This document shows positions 8,814 through 17,159 of a stretch of 64,000 nucleotides of DNA, piece after piece. The DNA lies in NCBI GenBank assembly GCA_019638115.1, contig JAHBUK010000004.1:62001-126000 (forward strand), written 5' to 3'. The position numbers and the translations under genes were made by a program. Origin of the DNA: Flavobacteriales bacterium. GTDB lineage: Bacteria > Bacteroidota > Bacteroidia > Flavobacteriales_F > PHOS-HE28. The notes under the pieces are model-generated. The model was not told the DNA's origin. It saw only the letters and a program-made list of their open reading frames with translations, and did not search any database. Each line of letters begins with the position of its first letter. Position 1 is the stretch's first letter.

Positions 8814-9527
8814 ATGAACCAACGCGCCTTCCTCCGTGCCGAGTGGCGCAAGTTGGCCATCGCCAACTATGCCGTGCACCCGAAGCTGCTGGAACCCTAC
8901 CTCCCCTTCGGCACCGAGCTCGACTTATGGAACGGCAACTGCTACGTGAGCCTTGTTGGATTCATGTTCCAAAGGACCCGCGTGCTCGGCGTGCCGGTCC
9001 CATTCCACATCAACTTCCCGGAGGTGAATCTGCGCTTCTATGTGCGTCGAAAGGAGGGCGAAGAATGGCGTCGCGGAGTGGTGTTCATCCAAGAGATCGT
9101 GCCTCGTGTGGCCCTCACCTTGGTGGCGAACACCCTGTACGGCGAACACTACCGCACCCTGCCCATGCAACACAACTGGCTCCAGCAGGATGACCAACTG
9201 ACGGTCCGATATGCCTGGCGCAAGAGCAGGTGGCATGCATTCACAGTGACTGCCCAAGGCGATCCGGTAGAGATGGCCGAAGGCAGCGAGGCGGAGTTCA
9301 TCACGGAACACTACTGGGGCTACACCCGACTTACCCCACAACACACCAACAGCTACGCTGTGGAACACCCGCGCTGGAAGGTGTATCCGGTCATCGGGCA
9401 TTCCATGGATGTTGACTTCGGCTTGATCTACGGCCCCAACTTCGCCGATCTGAGGATGCAGGAACCGTTGTCCGTCATGCTTGCCGAAGGTTCGCCGATC
9501 GTGGTCCGAAAAGGGGTGTCCTTGTAA
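8814..9527 (+). CDS. DUF2071 (YqjF-like) family protein
   Basis: 237 residues starting MNQRAFLRAEWRKLAIANYA, 16 bp after the ureohydrolase stop. It shows the YqjF/DUF2071 pattern: YLPFGTELDLWNG, YVSLVGFMFQ, INFPEVNLRFYV, RRGVVFIQEIVPR, and FITEHYWGYT near the C-terminus. The family adopts an acetoacetate-decarboxylase-like beta fold but has no established function. No signal peptide or TM segment, so cytoplasmic. Same strand and tight spacing suggest an operon with the ureohydrolase and the SET gene. Confidence 0.85.
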   Translation: MNQRAFLRAEWRKLAIANYAVHPKLLEPYLPFGTELDLWNGNCYVSLVGFMFQRTRVLGVPVPFHINFPEVNLRFYVRRKEGEEWRRGVVFIQEIVPRVALTLVANTLYGEHYRTLPMQHNWLQQDDQLTVRYAWRKSRWHAFTVTAQGDPVEMAEGSEAEFITEHYWGYTRLTPQHTNSYAVEHPRWKVYPVIGHSMDVDFGLIYGPNFADLRMQEPLSVMLAEGSPIVVRKGVSL

Positions 9528-9537
9528 TTAGGTCGGT

Positions 9538-9969
9538 ATGGAGATCCCAGAGCCAACTCCCATTGACGCACCCGAGGCCGACTACCTCTATGTGCAGCCC
9601 TCCCGCATCCCGCACGCCGGCATGGGCCTGTTCACCGCCATCTCCTTGCACCGCGGTGATGTGATCGCCGTATTCCTGGGAGAACAACTTACCGACGTCG
9701 AAGCCGAACGTCGCTCGGACGCCGGCGAAGATGCCTACTTCGTGACCCTGCTGGATGGCGGCACGCTGGACAGCATGCACACCGATTGTTTCGCGAAGTA
9801 TGCCAACGATGTGGAAGGTCCCGGGAACTCCCGGCTTCGCAACAATGCGGTGATAACGCTGGATGAGGAGGACCGGCCCTGCATCGTGGCGACCCGTTCG
9901 ATAAAGGCCGGTGGGGAAGTGTTCGTGGGGTATGGGAAAGCGTATTGGAAGAAGCGGATGGGTCAGTAA
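9538..9969 (+). CDS. Small SET domain-containing protein (putative protein lysine methyltransferase)
   Basis: 143 residues made up of a SET domain alone. The N-terminal GMGLFTAISLHRGDVIAVFLGE matches the first SET motif. Further on are DCFAKYANDVEG, LRNNAVI (the pseudoknot region, where an asparagine contacts SAM in the family) and the C-terminal EVFVGYGKAYW, which supplies the catalytic tyrosine. Stand-alone bacterial SET proteins methylate lysines on protein targets, but none is known for this one. It follows the DUF2071 gene by 10 bp. The stop codon overlaps the start of a 30-bp perfect palindrome. Confidence 0.85.
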   Translation: MEIPEPTPIDAPEADYLYVQPSRIPHAGMGLFTAISLHRGDVIAVFLGEQLTDVEAERRSDAGEDAYFVTLLDGGTLDSMHTDCFAKYANDVEGPGNSRLRNNAVITLDEEDRPCIVATRSIKAGGEVFVGYGKAYWKKRMGQ

Positions 9970-9998
9970 CATCATTTGCTTGTACAAGCAAATGATGT
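9969..9998. repeat. 30-bp perfect palindrome, copy 1 of a four-copy family
   Basis: Core TTTGCTTGTACAAGCAAA, extended outward to 30 bp of exact dyad symmetry. Its first base is the last base of the SET gene stop codon. The other copies are at 10130, 31401 and 31880. In RNA it would give a 13-bp stem with a GUAC loop, but there is no U tract. Confidence 0.9.
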
Positions 9999-10129
9999 GG
10001 GATTACTCCAGCTATTCACGGATCGAGATCAATCGCATCAAAGCGTTGCGGATCCGATGATTCAGCGTTCAAGTGATTGTTCATGGCCCTACTTGTCGTA
10101 ATGACAGCAAAGCGACCCTGATCATGTAT
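9999..10129. other. Spacer between two palindromes, no gene seen
   Basis: 131 bp of lower GC than its surroundings, lying between two copies of the palindrome and two convergent genes. No open frame with coding character was found on either strand. It contains a short GGATC...GATCC dyad. It could hold a small RNA or be a decayed gene, but nothing positive supports either. Confidence 0.4.
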
Positions 10130-10153
10130 TCATTTGCTTGTACAAGCAAATGA
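10130..10153. repeat. 24-bp perfect palindrome, copy 2
   Basis: Same core (TTTGCTTGTACAAGCAAA) with three more symmetric bases on each side. It lies 22 bp beyond the stop of the FrnE-like gene, which is on the minus strand. On the minus strand the sequence after it (TACATGATC) partly resembles the TACATTTGATC following copy 4. Confidence 0.9.
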
Positions 10154-10175
10154 CCAAGTGCTCCGCTTGCCCCCA

Positions 10176-10952
10176 CTAACGCGCCTCCCACCCCTGCTGC
10201 AAAGCCCCATAGAACACATCACTGGTCTGTGCCCCGTTCACGCTCAAGCGTCGGTCGATCACGAAGAAGGGCACGCCGCGCACACCGATCTTTCGAGCTT
10301 CCTGCTCATCGCGCCGCACTTCATCGGTGAATTCCGTGGTGCTTAGCACGCGCGCAACCTCGCCGCCATCCAGTCCTGCTTCAGCACCCAGGCGGATGAG
10401 CGTGGGCACATCCGCCAGTTGCGCACCCTCAGTGAAATAGGCCTTGAAGAGCCGCTCCTTCATGGCACCGCCCTGTCCGAGGCTCTTGGCGTATTGCAGC
10501 AGGCGGTGGGCATCGAAGCTGTTGCCGATAACGGCGATGTCCATGTTGTAATCCAGGCCCACGGTCTTTGCGCGCTGCACCACACCGGCCACGCGGGTCT
10601 TGGCATCCTCGCGCGTGCCGCCGTACTTCTCAACGAGCATCCCGTACATGTCCAGTTCGCTCTTTGCGGGCGCATTAGGATCCAACTCGAAGGAGCGCCA
10701 GATCACCTGCACACTGTCGCGATGCGGAAAACGCTCCAATGCATGCTCGAACTCACGCTTGCCGATGTAGCAGAAAGGACAGACGACATCACTCCAGATC
10801 TCGATGGTCATGGGCTTGTGGATAGCGGTAGGGGTTTCCTCAGCAGCCGTGGGCAATGCCGGGCTTGGGGGCTGTTGGGCACATGCCGGAAGCAACACGG
10901 ACAAGGCAAGCATGCTGAATGCTCCTCGGAAGGACCGGCCGGTGTTGTGCAT
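10176..10952 (-). CDS. DsbA/FrnE-like thiol oxidoreductase, predicted lipoprotein
   Basis: 258 residues. The N-terminus carries a lipoprotein signal peptide with lipobox LLPAC at about residue 24, so it is predicted to be membrane-anchored in the periplasm. The 2-hydroxychromene-2-carboxylate isomerase/DsbA thioredoxin domain begins at MTIEIWSDVVCPFCYIG, with a CPFC active site, and has FELDPNAP, the FrnE helical insertion with FDAHRLLQYAKSLG, and the cis-proline loop GVRGVPFFVID. FrnE relatives are disulfide isomerases or oxidoreductases, but most are cytoplasmic. The lipobox is a distinguishing feature of this one. It is divergent from the transglycosylase-like gene, with a -7-like TTCCTTTG shortly before the start. 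Confidence 0.88.
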   Translation of the reverse strand: MHNTGRSFRGAFSMLALSVLLPACAQQPPSPALPTAAEETPTAIHKPMTIEIWSDVVCPFCYIGKREFEHALERFPHRDSVQVIWRSFELDPNAPAKSELDMYGMLVEKYGGTREDAKTRVAGVVQRAKTVGLDYNMDIAVIGNSFDAHRLLQYAKSLGQGGAMKERLFKAYFTEGAQLADVPTLIRLGAEAGLDGGEVARVLSTTEFTDEVRRDEQEARKIGVRGVPFFVIDRRLSVNGAQTSDVFYGALQQGWEAR

Positions 10953-11069
10953 GGCACAAAGGAACGAACATACTGATGGAGTGTTCGCTGCTCCAACAAC
11001 CGCGCGTGGAAGACTTCCGCAGCGAGGCGGCCCGTTGCTTGCTTGAAGGGCCTTGTTTTACGCTTTGAC

Positions 11070-12515
11070 GTGCGCGCCACACGATCCCATATCACGCTGC
11101 TGCTGTTGCTCGCCGGGCTGCCATGCGCGCAGGCACAGGATGCCTGGCCGGTGGACAGCCTGCTGAACACCTGGCCCTTGCACGTGCATATGCAGGAGCA
11201 ACGCACCAAGCCCAAGGTCGGCACCGTGCCGGACACGGAGCAGTTGTACCAGCAACTGAAGCGCGAAACACCCGCGCTACCTGTATTCGCGGACGAGGAG
11301 GTGGACCGAACGATAGCGCTCTTCGCCACGCTGCGTCGCGAGCATTTCCGCGCTGTGCTCACCGCTGCGAAAGAGCATCTGCCCATGATCGAACGCGAAC
11401 TGGCGCGCCATGGACTGCCCAACGAGTTGAAGTACCTGCCCTTCGCGCTCAGCGCCTACAACCCGCAGGCGGCGGGCAACAGCGGCGAGGCCGGACTGTG
11501 GATGCTCACCTACCCCGTGGCTTTGAAGCAAGGCTTGACGGTAAGTGCCACGCTGGATGAACGACGCGATCCGAGCAAGAGCACCGAGGCCGCCATGCGC
11601 TGGTTGCAGGACCTGCACGGCCACTACGGCGATTGGCCAACTGCATTGATGGCTTTCACGTGCGGCCCTGCAAACCTCACACGTGCACGGCTTCGCAGCG
11701 GCAGCGACCGCGATCCACGCCTGCTTTACCCACACTTCTCCCCGGCACACCGAAGCATCCTTCCGCGTCTCATGGCCTTCACCTACCTGGCCATGAACGC
11801 TGAGCAATTGGACCTTGCTCCCCTGCCAATACGGATCACGGAACCCAACGACACCGTGCGCTTCGACAGCACGCTGCAGATCAATGCATTGACGCGCGTG
11901 GTGGGAACCCGGCCTTCACGTTTCCGGGCGATCAACCCAACCTTCATCGGCGGCGTAGTGCCTGCGGGCGTGCCCTTCCTGCTCCCGCGCAGTGAGGCAC
12001 AGCGTTTCCCGGACCTCGCCTTCGTGGTGCTGGAGGCGCAGAGTACGCGGCCACGCCAGGCAGCGACCGAGCTCCGCAAGGAAGAGGAGCCCATAGACAA
12101 GCTGCCCGATGGCCGGGAAGCCACGCTCTATCGCATCACTGAAGGGGACTGCATCAATTGCATCGCCGAGCGATTCGGTGTGAAGGCCGAGGACATCACC
12201 GCATGGAACGAGTTGAGCGATGCCCCCCTGGAATTGGGCAACACCCTGATCATTTACCTGCCCCGTGCGGAACGGCTGCGCTATGAAGGTGACACGGTGA
12301 ATGTGGCAACGCTGCCTCCGGAGATTCCGCGCAACAAGGTGAAGGATACACCCATGGAGGATCCCGAATTTATCACCTACACCGTGCGTTCGGGCGACTC
12401 ACTCTTCCTGATCGCGAAGAAGTATCCCGGCGTTTCGGCCGATGACCTGATGCGCCACAACCGGATCGGAGCCGACATCCGGCCCGGCCAGAAGATCAAG
12501 ATCCCCAAGCGATGA
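11070..12515 (+). CDS. MltD-like lytic transglycosylase homologue with two LysM domains, active site degenerate
   Basis: 481 residues from GTG 11070. This start gives a clean signal peptide ending LPCAQAQD; TTG 11043 is an alternative. The transglycosylase-like region aligns with MltD/Slt: RHGLPNELKYLP, GEAGLWM, DERRDPSKSTEAAMRWLQDLHG. Where active enzymes read [VI]ES with the catalytic glutamate, this protein reads FALSA. The codon at 11448-11450 is CTC, leucine. The usual GLWQF is GLWML and AAYNCGPGN is MAFTCGPAN. Two LysM modules follow (YRITEGDCINCIAERFGV and YTVRSGDSLFLIAKKYPGV). It is probably a peptidoglycan-binding pseudoenzyme. It overlaps the next gene by four bases (ATGA). Confidence 0.82.
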   Translation: MRATRSHITLLLLLAGLPCAQAQDAWPVDSLLNTWPLHVHMQEQRTKPKVGTVPDTEQLYQQLKRETPALPVFADEEVDRTIALFATLRREHFRAVLTAAKEHLPMIERELARHGLPNELKYLPFALSAYNPQAAGNSGEAGLWMLTYPVALKQGLTVSATLDERRDPSKSTEAAMRWLQDLHGHYGDWPTALMAFTCGPANLTRARLRSGSDRDPRLLYPHFSPAHRSILPRLMAFTYLAMNAEQLDLAPLPIRITEPNDTVRFDSTLQINALTRVVGTRPSRFRAINPTFIGGVVPAGVPFLLPRSEAQRFPDLAFVVLEAQSTRPRQAATELRKEEEPIDKLPDGREATLYRITEGDCINCIAERFGVKAEDITAWNELSDAPLELGNTLIIYLPRAERLRYEGDTVNVATLPPEIPRNKVKDTPMEDPEFITYTVRSGDSLFLIAKKYPGVSADDLMRHNRIGADIRPGQKIKIPKR

Positions 12516-14116
12516 GGCCGCCGCAGATCCTTCTCTTCCTGCTGGCCGTTCTGCTGGTGCTGGCTCTGGTGGGCGCGCTGATCCCTTCCGAAGGATTGAA
12601 CGTGGCCGGCCTCACGATCCGCTTCCCTTCCGCGCAGGAAGTGCTCTTCGCAGAGAAGCAGCAGAAGGTGGATATCAGCGACATCCTGGCCATGCCAACG
12701 GATGAGAACGAAGCAGCTGAACTCGCCCTGCTGACCACCGTGGATGACTTGATCAATGGCGTGGACACAGCGGGCATGGATACCCTGCCCGCGAACTTCG
12801 AGGATGTGCGTTTCGATCCTTCGCGGATACCGCCCTTGGAAGAACGCATCGTGCTCCACTACCCCACCACCGGCAAGTCCGCGCTGCACCCCTTTTTTGA
12901 AGCGCTCACCAAGGCCGCACAAGGCAAGCGTCCTATGCGGATCATGCACTACGGCGATTCGCAACTGGAAGGCGACCGCATCACCAACTACGTGCGCAAC
13001 AAACTGCAATCGCAGTTCGGTGGGCAGGGACCGGGGCTGGTGAGCGTGGCCGACATCGTGCCCAACTTCTCCGTGGAGCGCATCCTGAGCCCCAATTGGC
13101 AGCGCTTCAGCATCATGGGGCGCAGGGACAGCAGCCTCACACACGACCGTTTCGGTGCATTGGGCAGCTTCTCGCGCTTCACGCCCATTTTGCCTGACAG
13201 CCTTGCGCCGGACACCGTAGTGCACACGGCCACCATCACCCTGAAACCGCACAAGCGCTCTTACGCCCGTGCACGCGATTGGACAGTTTGCCGGCTGTAC
13301 TTCGGCTGGCACCGTGCTCCGGTGGTGATCGAGGTGGCGCGCAATGGCGAGTTGGTGAACACCGAGACTATACAGCCAGGCGCCCGTATGCGCATGCGCG
13401 AGTGGCGTTTCGCCGGTCCTTCGGAAGAGGTGACGATCACCCTGCGGGGCACGGACAGCCCGGATGTGTTCGGCGTGTCGTTGGAAGGTGCCAGTGGTGT
13501 GGCCATGGACAACATCGCCGCGCGTGGTGGTGCGGGCTACGAGTTCCGCAAGATGGATCAGCAACTCCTGCAGTCCATGTACGATGACCTCGGCGTGAAG
13601 CTGCTGATCCTGCAATACGGTGGCAATGTGCTGCCCAACATCAAGAGCGTGGAGGAAGCGTGGCAGTACGGCCGCTTCTTCGGTGGGCAGATCGCGCGTT
13701 TCAAGAAGATGATCCCCGGCCTCTCGGTGATCGTGATCGGGCCCAGCGACATGAGCATCAAGGACGGGGAACAGTACGTTACGCGGCCCTTCCTGGAAGA
13801 TGTGCGCGATGCCATGAAACAGCACAGCCTGGAGCAGGGCGCCGCGTTCTGGGACATGTACACCGCCATGGGTGGGCGCGGCAGCATGGTGAGCTGGGTG
13901 GAGGCCGATCCGCCACTGGCCGCAACCGACTACACGCACTTCAGCCCCGCCGGATCGAAGAAGATCGGCGAGCTCTTCTACACCGCACTGATCAACGACT
14001 ACGCCGAATGGCTCAGCAGCGCGCCCAGCGCTGCTAAGGCGAGGCCTGCATCTCCTGAGAAGAAAGACCAAGCATCCAAAGCCGAAAAAGCTCCCCTCCC
14101 CACGAAAGCGCCCTGA
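12512..14116 (+). CDS. Membrane-anchored SGNH-fold esterase/O-acetyltransferase-like protein
   Basis: 534 residues. An N-terminal TM anchor (LLFLLAVLLVLALVGALI) precedes a periplasmic region. SGNH blocks are visible: IMHYGDSQLEGDR (block I with the nucleophile serine), YGGN near residue 370 (block III-like), and DYTHFSPAGSKKIG (block V DxxH). A beta-sandwich-like insertion of about 170 residues sits between blocks I and III. The C-terminus is a Lys/Ala/Pro-rich tail. Proteins of this type pair with MBOAT acyltransferases and move acetyl groups onto peptidoglycan or polysaccharide (PatB, AlgJ/AlgX). The start overlaps the upstream stop by four bases, so translation is coupled to the LysM protein. 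Confidence 0.82.
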   Translation: MRPPQILLFLLAVLLVLALVGALIPSEGLNVAGLTIRFPSAQEVLFAEKQQKVDISDILAMPTDENEAAELALLTTVDDLINGVDTAGMDTLPANFEDVRFDPSRIPPLEERIVLHYPTTGKSALHPFFEALTKAAQGKRPMRIMHYGDSQLEGDRITNYVRNKLQSQFGGQGPGLVSVADIVPNFSVERILSPNWQRFSIMGRRDSSLTHDRFGALGSFSRFTPILPDSLAPDTVVHTATITLKPHKRSYARARDWTVCRLYFGWHRAPVVIEVARNGELVNTETIQPGARMRMREWRFAGPSEEVTITLRGTDSPDVFGVSLEGASGVAMDNIAARGGAGYEFRKMDQQLLQSMYDDLGVKLLILQYGGNVLPNIKSVEEAWQYGRFFGGQIARFKKMIPGLSVIVIGPSDMSIKDGEQYVTRPFLEDVRDAMKQHSLEQGAAFWDMYTAMGGRGSMVSWVEADPPLAATDYTHFSPAGSKKIGELFYTALINDYAEWLSSAPSAAKARPASPEKKDQASKAEKAPLPTKAP

Positions 14117-14131
14117 TACACCTCCGGCACC

Positions 14132-14150
14132 GTCGACCCTCCGGGTCGAC
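14132..14150 (+). terminator. Intercistronic hairpin (8-bp stem, 3-base loop)
   Basis: GTCGACCC-TCC-GGGTCGAC is a perfect stem-loop in the 42-bp gap between the two SGNH genes. It has no T tract, so it is more likely an mRNA-stability or attenuating hairpin than a full terminator. Confidence 0.45.
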
Positions 14151-14158
14151 TTACCAGC

Positions 14159-15388
14159 ATGCGCCACCTCCTCCCCCTCCTCCTCCCCCTCACCGCACTC
14201 GCGCAGCCCGATCCGCTGCGTGTGAGCGCCCCGCACTTCGTGGACCTCGGCGCCAACCACATCCTACACCGGGGCGACAGCAGCGGCTTCGCGGCCTGGC
14301 ACTCCAAACTGGACCGGCTGATGCTGGAGGGTGAGGGCCAGCTGAACGTGGTACACATCGGGGGCTCGCACATCCAGGCCGACATGTGGAGCATGCAGGT
14401 GCGGCACCGGCTGCAACATGTGGCACCGGGCGTGCGTGCCGGCCGCGGCTTCATCTTCCCCTTCACCATGGCCAAGACCAACAACCCGTATTGGTACGAG
14501 GTGAAGCACAGCGGCAACTGGACGGCCGTGCGCAACGTGACCCGCACCGACACCAGCAGCCTCGGACTCAGCGGCATCTCCGTCACCACCCGCGACACCC
14601 TCACCGAACTGGCGGTGAGCTTCCGTGGCGACCAGTATCCCGGATACCAGTTCAACCGCGTGAAGGTGCTGCACGGGATCGACAGCAGCTATGCCGTGCA
14701 GGCCTGGTCGCGCGACAGCACGGTGACCATCGACCACAGCCTCGATGCCGCCATGGGCATCACCACCGTCCACTACAGCCGCTACATGGACACGCTGCGG
14801 CTGCGCTTCCGCCGCACCGACACCACGCAGGTGCGCTTCCGGCTGCACGGCATCATCCTGGAGAGCGACGACCCCGGCATCGTCTACCATGCCATCGGCG
14901 TGAACGGCGCCGCCACCAAGAGCTACCTGCGCTGCCAGCGTTTCGTGGACCACCTCGCCCAAGTGAAGCCCGATCTGGTGGTATTCTCCGTGGGCATCAA
15001 CGACGCCCACGACAGCGAGTTCGACCCCAAACGCTTCAAGCGCAATTACACCGACCTCATCGCCCGCGTCCGGCAGGCCAAACCCGATGCGGCCATCCTG
15101 CTCACCACCAACACGGACAGCTACTTCAAGCGCAAAGTGGCCAACCGCAATGCCTACAAAGTGCGGGAGGCGATGTTGGAACTGAGCGCAGAACAGGGCG
15201 TGGCCGTGTGGGACATCTTCACCGTGATGGGCGGGCTCGGCTCCATCGCCAAATGGGAAAGCGCCGGACTGGCACAGAAAGACCGCATCCACTTCAACCG
15301 CCAAGGCTACATGCTGCTGGGGGATCTGCAGGTGGCGGCATTGATGGAGGCATATAGTGAACATCTAAAGCGGAACGTGAGGCCGTGA
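14159..15388 (+). CDS. Secreted SGNH-fold protein, second in the acylation cluster
   Basis: 409 residues with a signal peptide (MRHLLPLLLPLTALAQPDPL). Block I reads VVHIGGSHIQADMW. The aspartate of the usual GDS is glycine, but the serine nucleophile is kept. Block III is VFSVGINDAHDSE and block V is DRIHFNRQGYMLLGDL, giving the Asp-His pair. It is a diverged paralogue of the preceding SGNH protein; both share IWD/FWD near MGG[RL]GS and the block V layout. It overlaps the MBOAT gene by four bases (GTGA). Likely a periplasmic partner in acetyl transfer to a cell-wall or extracellular glycan. Confidence 0.82.
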   Translation: MRHLLPLLLPLTALAQPDPLRVSAPHFVDLGANHILHRGDSSGFAAWHSKLDRLMLEGEGQLNVVHIGGSHIQADMWSMQVRHRLQHVAPGVRAGRGFIFPFTMAKTNNPYWYEVKHSGNWTAVRNVTRTDTSSLGLSGISVTTRDTLTELAVSFRGDQYPGYQFNRVKVLHGIDSSYAVQAWSRDSTVTIDHSLDAAMGITTVHYSRYMDTLRLRFRRTDTTQVRFRLHGIILESDDPGIVYHAIGVNGAATKSYLRCQRFVDHLAQVKPDLVVFSVGINDAHDSEFDPKRFKRNYTDLIARVRQAKPDAAILLTTNTDSYFKRKVANRNAYKVREAMLELSAEQGVAVWDIFTVMGGLGSIAKWESAGLAQKDRIHFNRQGYMLLGDLQVAALMEAYSEHLKRNVRP

Positions 15389-17067
15389 GCATGGCAGCAA
15401 GTGTCAACATCCTCAGTGCCCTCGCAGGGATCATCGGCTACGAAGCGGAGGAGCCGCTCATCTTCACCCGCTTCTTCTTCTGGGGCTTCTTCGCCGTGGT
15501 GCTGGCCATCTACAGCATGGTGTACAAGCGGCGGGCGCTGCGCAATGCCTTCCTCTTCTTCGCCAGCCTCTTCTTCTACTGGAAGACCAGCGGCGCCTTC
15601 GTCACCATCCTGCTGTTCAGCACGGTCACCGACTTCTATATCGGCCAGGGTATCCATGATGCGCGGTCGGGAACGAAACGCAAGTGGCTGCTGGCGTTGA
15701 GCATCTTCCTCAACCTCGGCGTGCTGGGCTTCTTCAAGTACGCCCACTTCGTGGTGGACAACATCAACGCGCTCTTCGGCACCAGCTTCCAGGCGGTGAA
15801 CTACTTCGCGCACTGGACCAACCTGGTGTGGGACACCACCTTCATCGCGGACAAGGTGCTGCTGCCGGTGGGCATCAGCTTCTTCACCTTCCAGACCATC
15901 AGCTATGCGGTGGACGTGTACCGCGGCCACGTGAAGCCCGTGCGCAACCTGCTCGATTTCGGATTCTACGTGAGCTTCTTCCCGCAGCTGGTGGCGGGCC
16001 CCATCGTGCGCGCTGCGGAGTTCATCCCGCAGCTCTACGAGGACTTCAAGCTCACAAGGGCACAGTTCGGGCTGGCCCTGTTCTGGATCCTGAACGGCCT
16101 GGCGAAGAAGATGCTCATCGGCGACTACATCGCCGTGAACTTCATCGACCGCGTGTTCGATGATCCCCTGCGCTTCACGGGTTTCGAGAACGTGCTGGCG
16201 ATCTTCGGGTACTCGCTGCAGGTGTACGCGGACTTCAGCGGCTACACGGACATCGCGATCGGTGTGGCGTTGCTGATGGGCTTCACGCTGCCGGTGAACT
16301 TCAACAGCCCCTACAAAGCGCGCAGTACGGCGGAGTTCTGGAAGCGCTGGCACATGAGCCTGAGCACCTGGCTGCGCGACTACCTCTACATCCCCATGGG
16401 CGGCAACCGTGGCGGTTCGCTCTTCAGCTGGATCATGACCGGCGTGGTGATCCTGATGTTCACCCTGCTCACCGGCGAGTTGCTCCTGCCCTTCCTCGCG
16501 CTCAGCGCCATCGCGCTCTTTGTCTTGATCGCCAATTGGTGGCCGCCCTTCCGCAACATGATCACCACCAACATCAACCTGATGCTCACCATGCTCATCG
16601 GCGGGCTGTGGCACGGCGCCAGTTGGATGTTCGTGATCTGGGGCGGGCTGAACGGCCTTGGTTTGTTGGTGTACAAGGGCTGGTCGCGAATAAGCCCTTG
16701 GGGGAAGAGCGAGCACTGGTTCGCGCGCTTCCAGGCCATCGCCATCACGTTCACCTTCATCTCCTTCACACGCTTCTGGTTCCGAGGCAGGAGCCAAGAT
16801 GACATCGAGGAGATGTTCCACCAGATCACCAACGATTTCGGTTGGGCGTTGATGGGCGATGTGCTTCATGGATTCAGCAACGTGATGCTGGTGATGCTTG
16901 CCGGCTTCGTCATCCACTGGCTGCCCACCAGCACCAAGCAGTGGTACCGCGAGCGTTTCATCGCGTTGCCCTTGTGGGCCATGGCGTTGGTTTGCGTAGT
17001 GGTGGTGGTGGCGCTCTTCCAAACCGTTACCGCGGAACTCGTGCCCTTCATCTACTTCCAGTTCTAA
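15385..17067 (+). CDS. MBOAT family O-acyltransferase (AlgI/PatA-like)
   Basis: 560 residues from the GTG at 15385 (an ATG follows at 15391), with about 12 TM helices. MBOAT hallmarks are present: LLPVGISFFTFQTISYAVDV, FPQLVAGPIVRAAEF, YSLQVYADFSGYTDIAIG, and FWKRWHMSLSTWLRDYLYIPMGG. GGLWHGASWMFVIWGGLNG carries the catalytic histidine. AlgI and PatA move acetyl groups from cytoplasmic acetyl-CoA across the membrane for transfer by SGNH partners. Three preceding genes overlap or abut it, and two of them are SGNH proteins, so it is the membrane component of the same system. The C-terminal helices match DltB/AlgI length expectations. Confidence 0.93.
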   Translation: MSMAASVNILSALAGIIGYEAEEPLIFTRFFFWGFFAVVLAIYSMVYKRRALRNAFLFFASLFFYWKTSGAFVTILLFSTVTDFYIGQGIHDARSGTKRKWLLALSIFLNLGVLGFFKYAHFVVDNINALFGTSFQAVNYFAHWTNLVWDTTFIADKVLLPVGISFFTFQTISYAVDVYRGHVKPVRNLLDFGFYVSFFPQLVAGPIVRAAEFIPQLYEDFKLTRAQFGLALFWILNGLAKKMLIGDYIAVNFIDRVFDDPLRFTGFENVLAIFGYSLQVYADFSGYTDIAIGVALLMGFTLPVNFNSPYKARSTAEFWKRWHMSLSTWLRDYLYIPMGGNRGGSLFSWIMTGVVILMFTLLTGELLLPFLALSAIALFVLIANWWPPFRNMITTNINLMLTMLIGGLWHGASWMFVIWGGLNGLGLLVYKGWSRISPWGKSEHWFARFQAIAITFTFISFTRFWFRGRSQDDIEEMFHQITNDFGWALMGDVLHGFSNVMLVMLAGFVIHWLPTSTKQWYRERFIALPLWAMALVCVVVVVALFQTVTAELVPFIYFQF

Positions 17068-17159
17068 GAATCTGACAGCGTGGTGTGCATCGCATGGTCA
17101 CATCGTTAATTTCGGTCCTCGATCCGCGGCATATCGCTCCGCGGATGGATGCCGGTGCC

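Noticed and set aside
9969..9998. Palindrome as a standard rho-independent terminator
   Set aside because: The stem is AT-rich, there is no U tract, and an identical dyad sits over the marR promoter. Terminator function is not excluded but is not the simplest reading.
9999..10129. Remnant of a second marR-like gene between palindrome copies 1 and 2
   Set aside because: TACATGATC after copy 2 resembles TACATTTGATC after copy 4, but I found no further similarity to marR in the 131 bp.
12377..14260. Open frame of over 600 codons on the minus strand
   Set aside because: Antisense to the first SGNH gene and the end of the LysM gene, which carry clear motifs. The antisense product is low-complexity.
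15307..17022. Open frame of 571 codons antisense to the MBOAT gene
   Set aside because: Its Glu/His/Gln-rich composition is the mirror of hydrophobic MBOAT codons. No start signal or motif.
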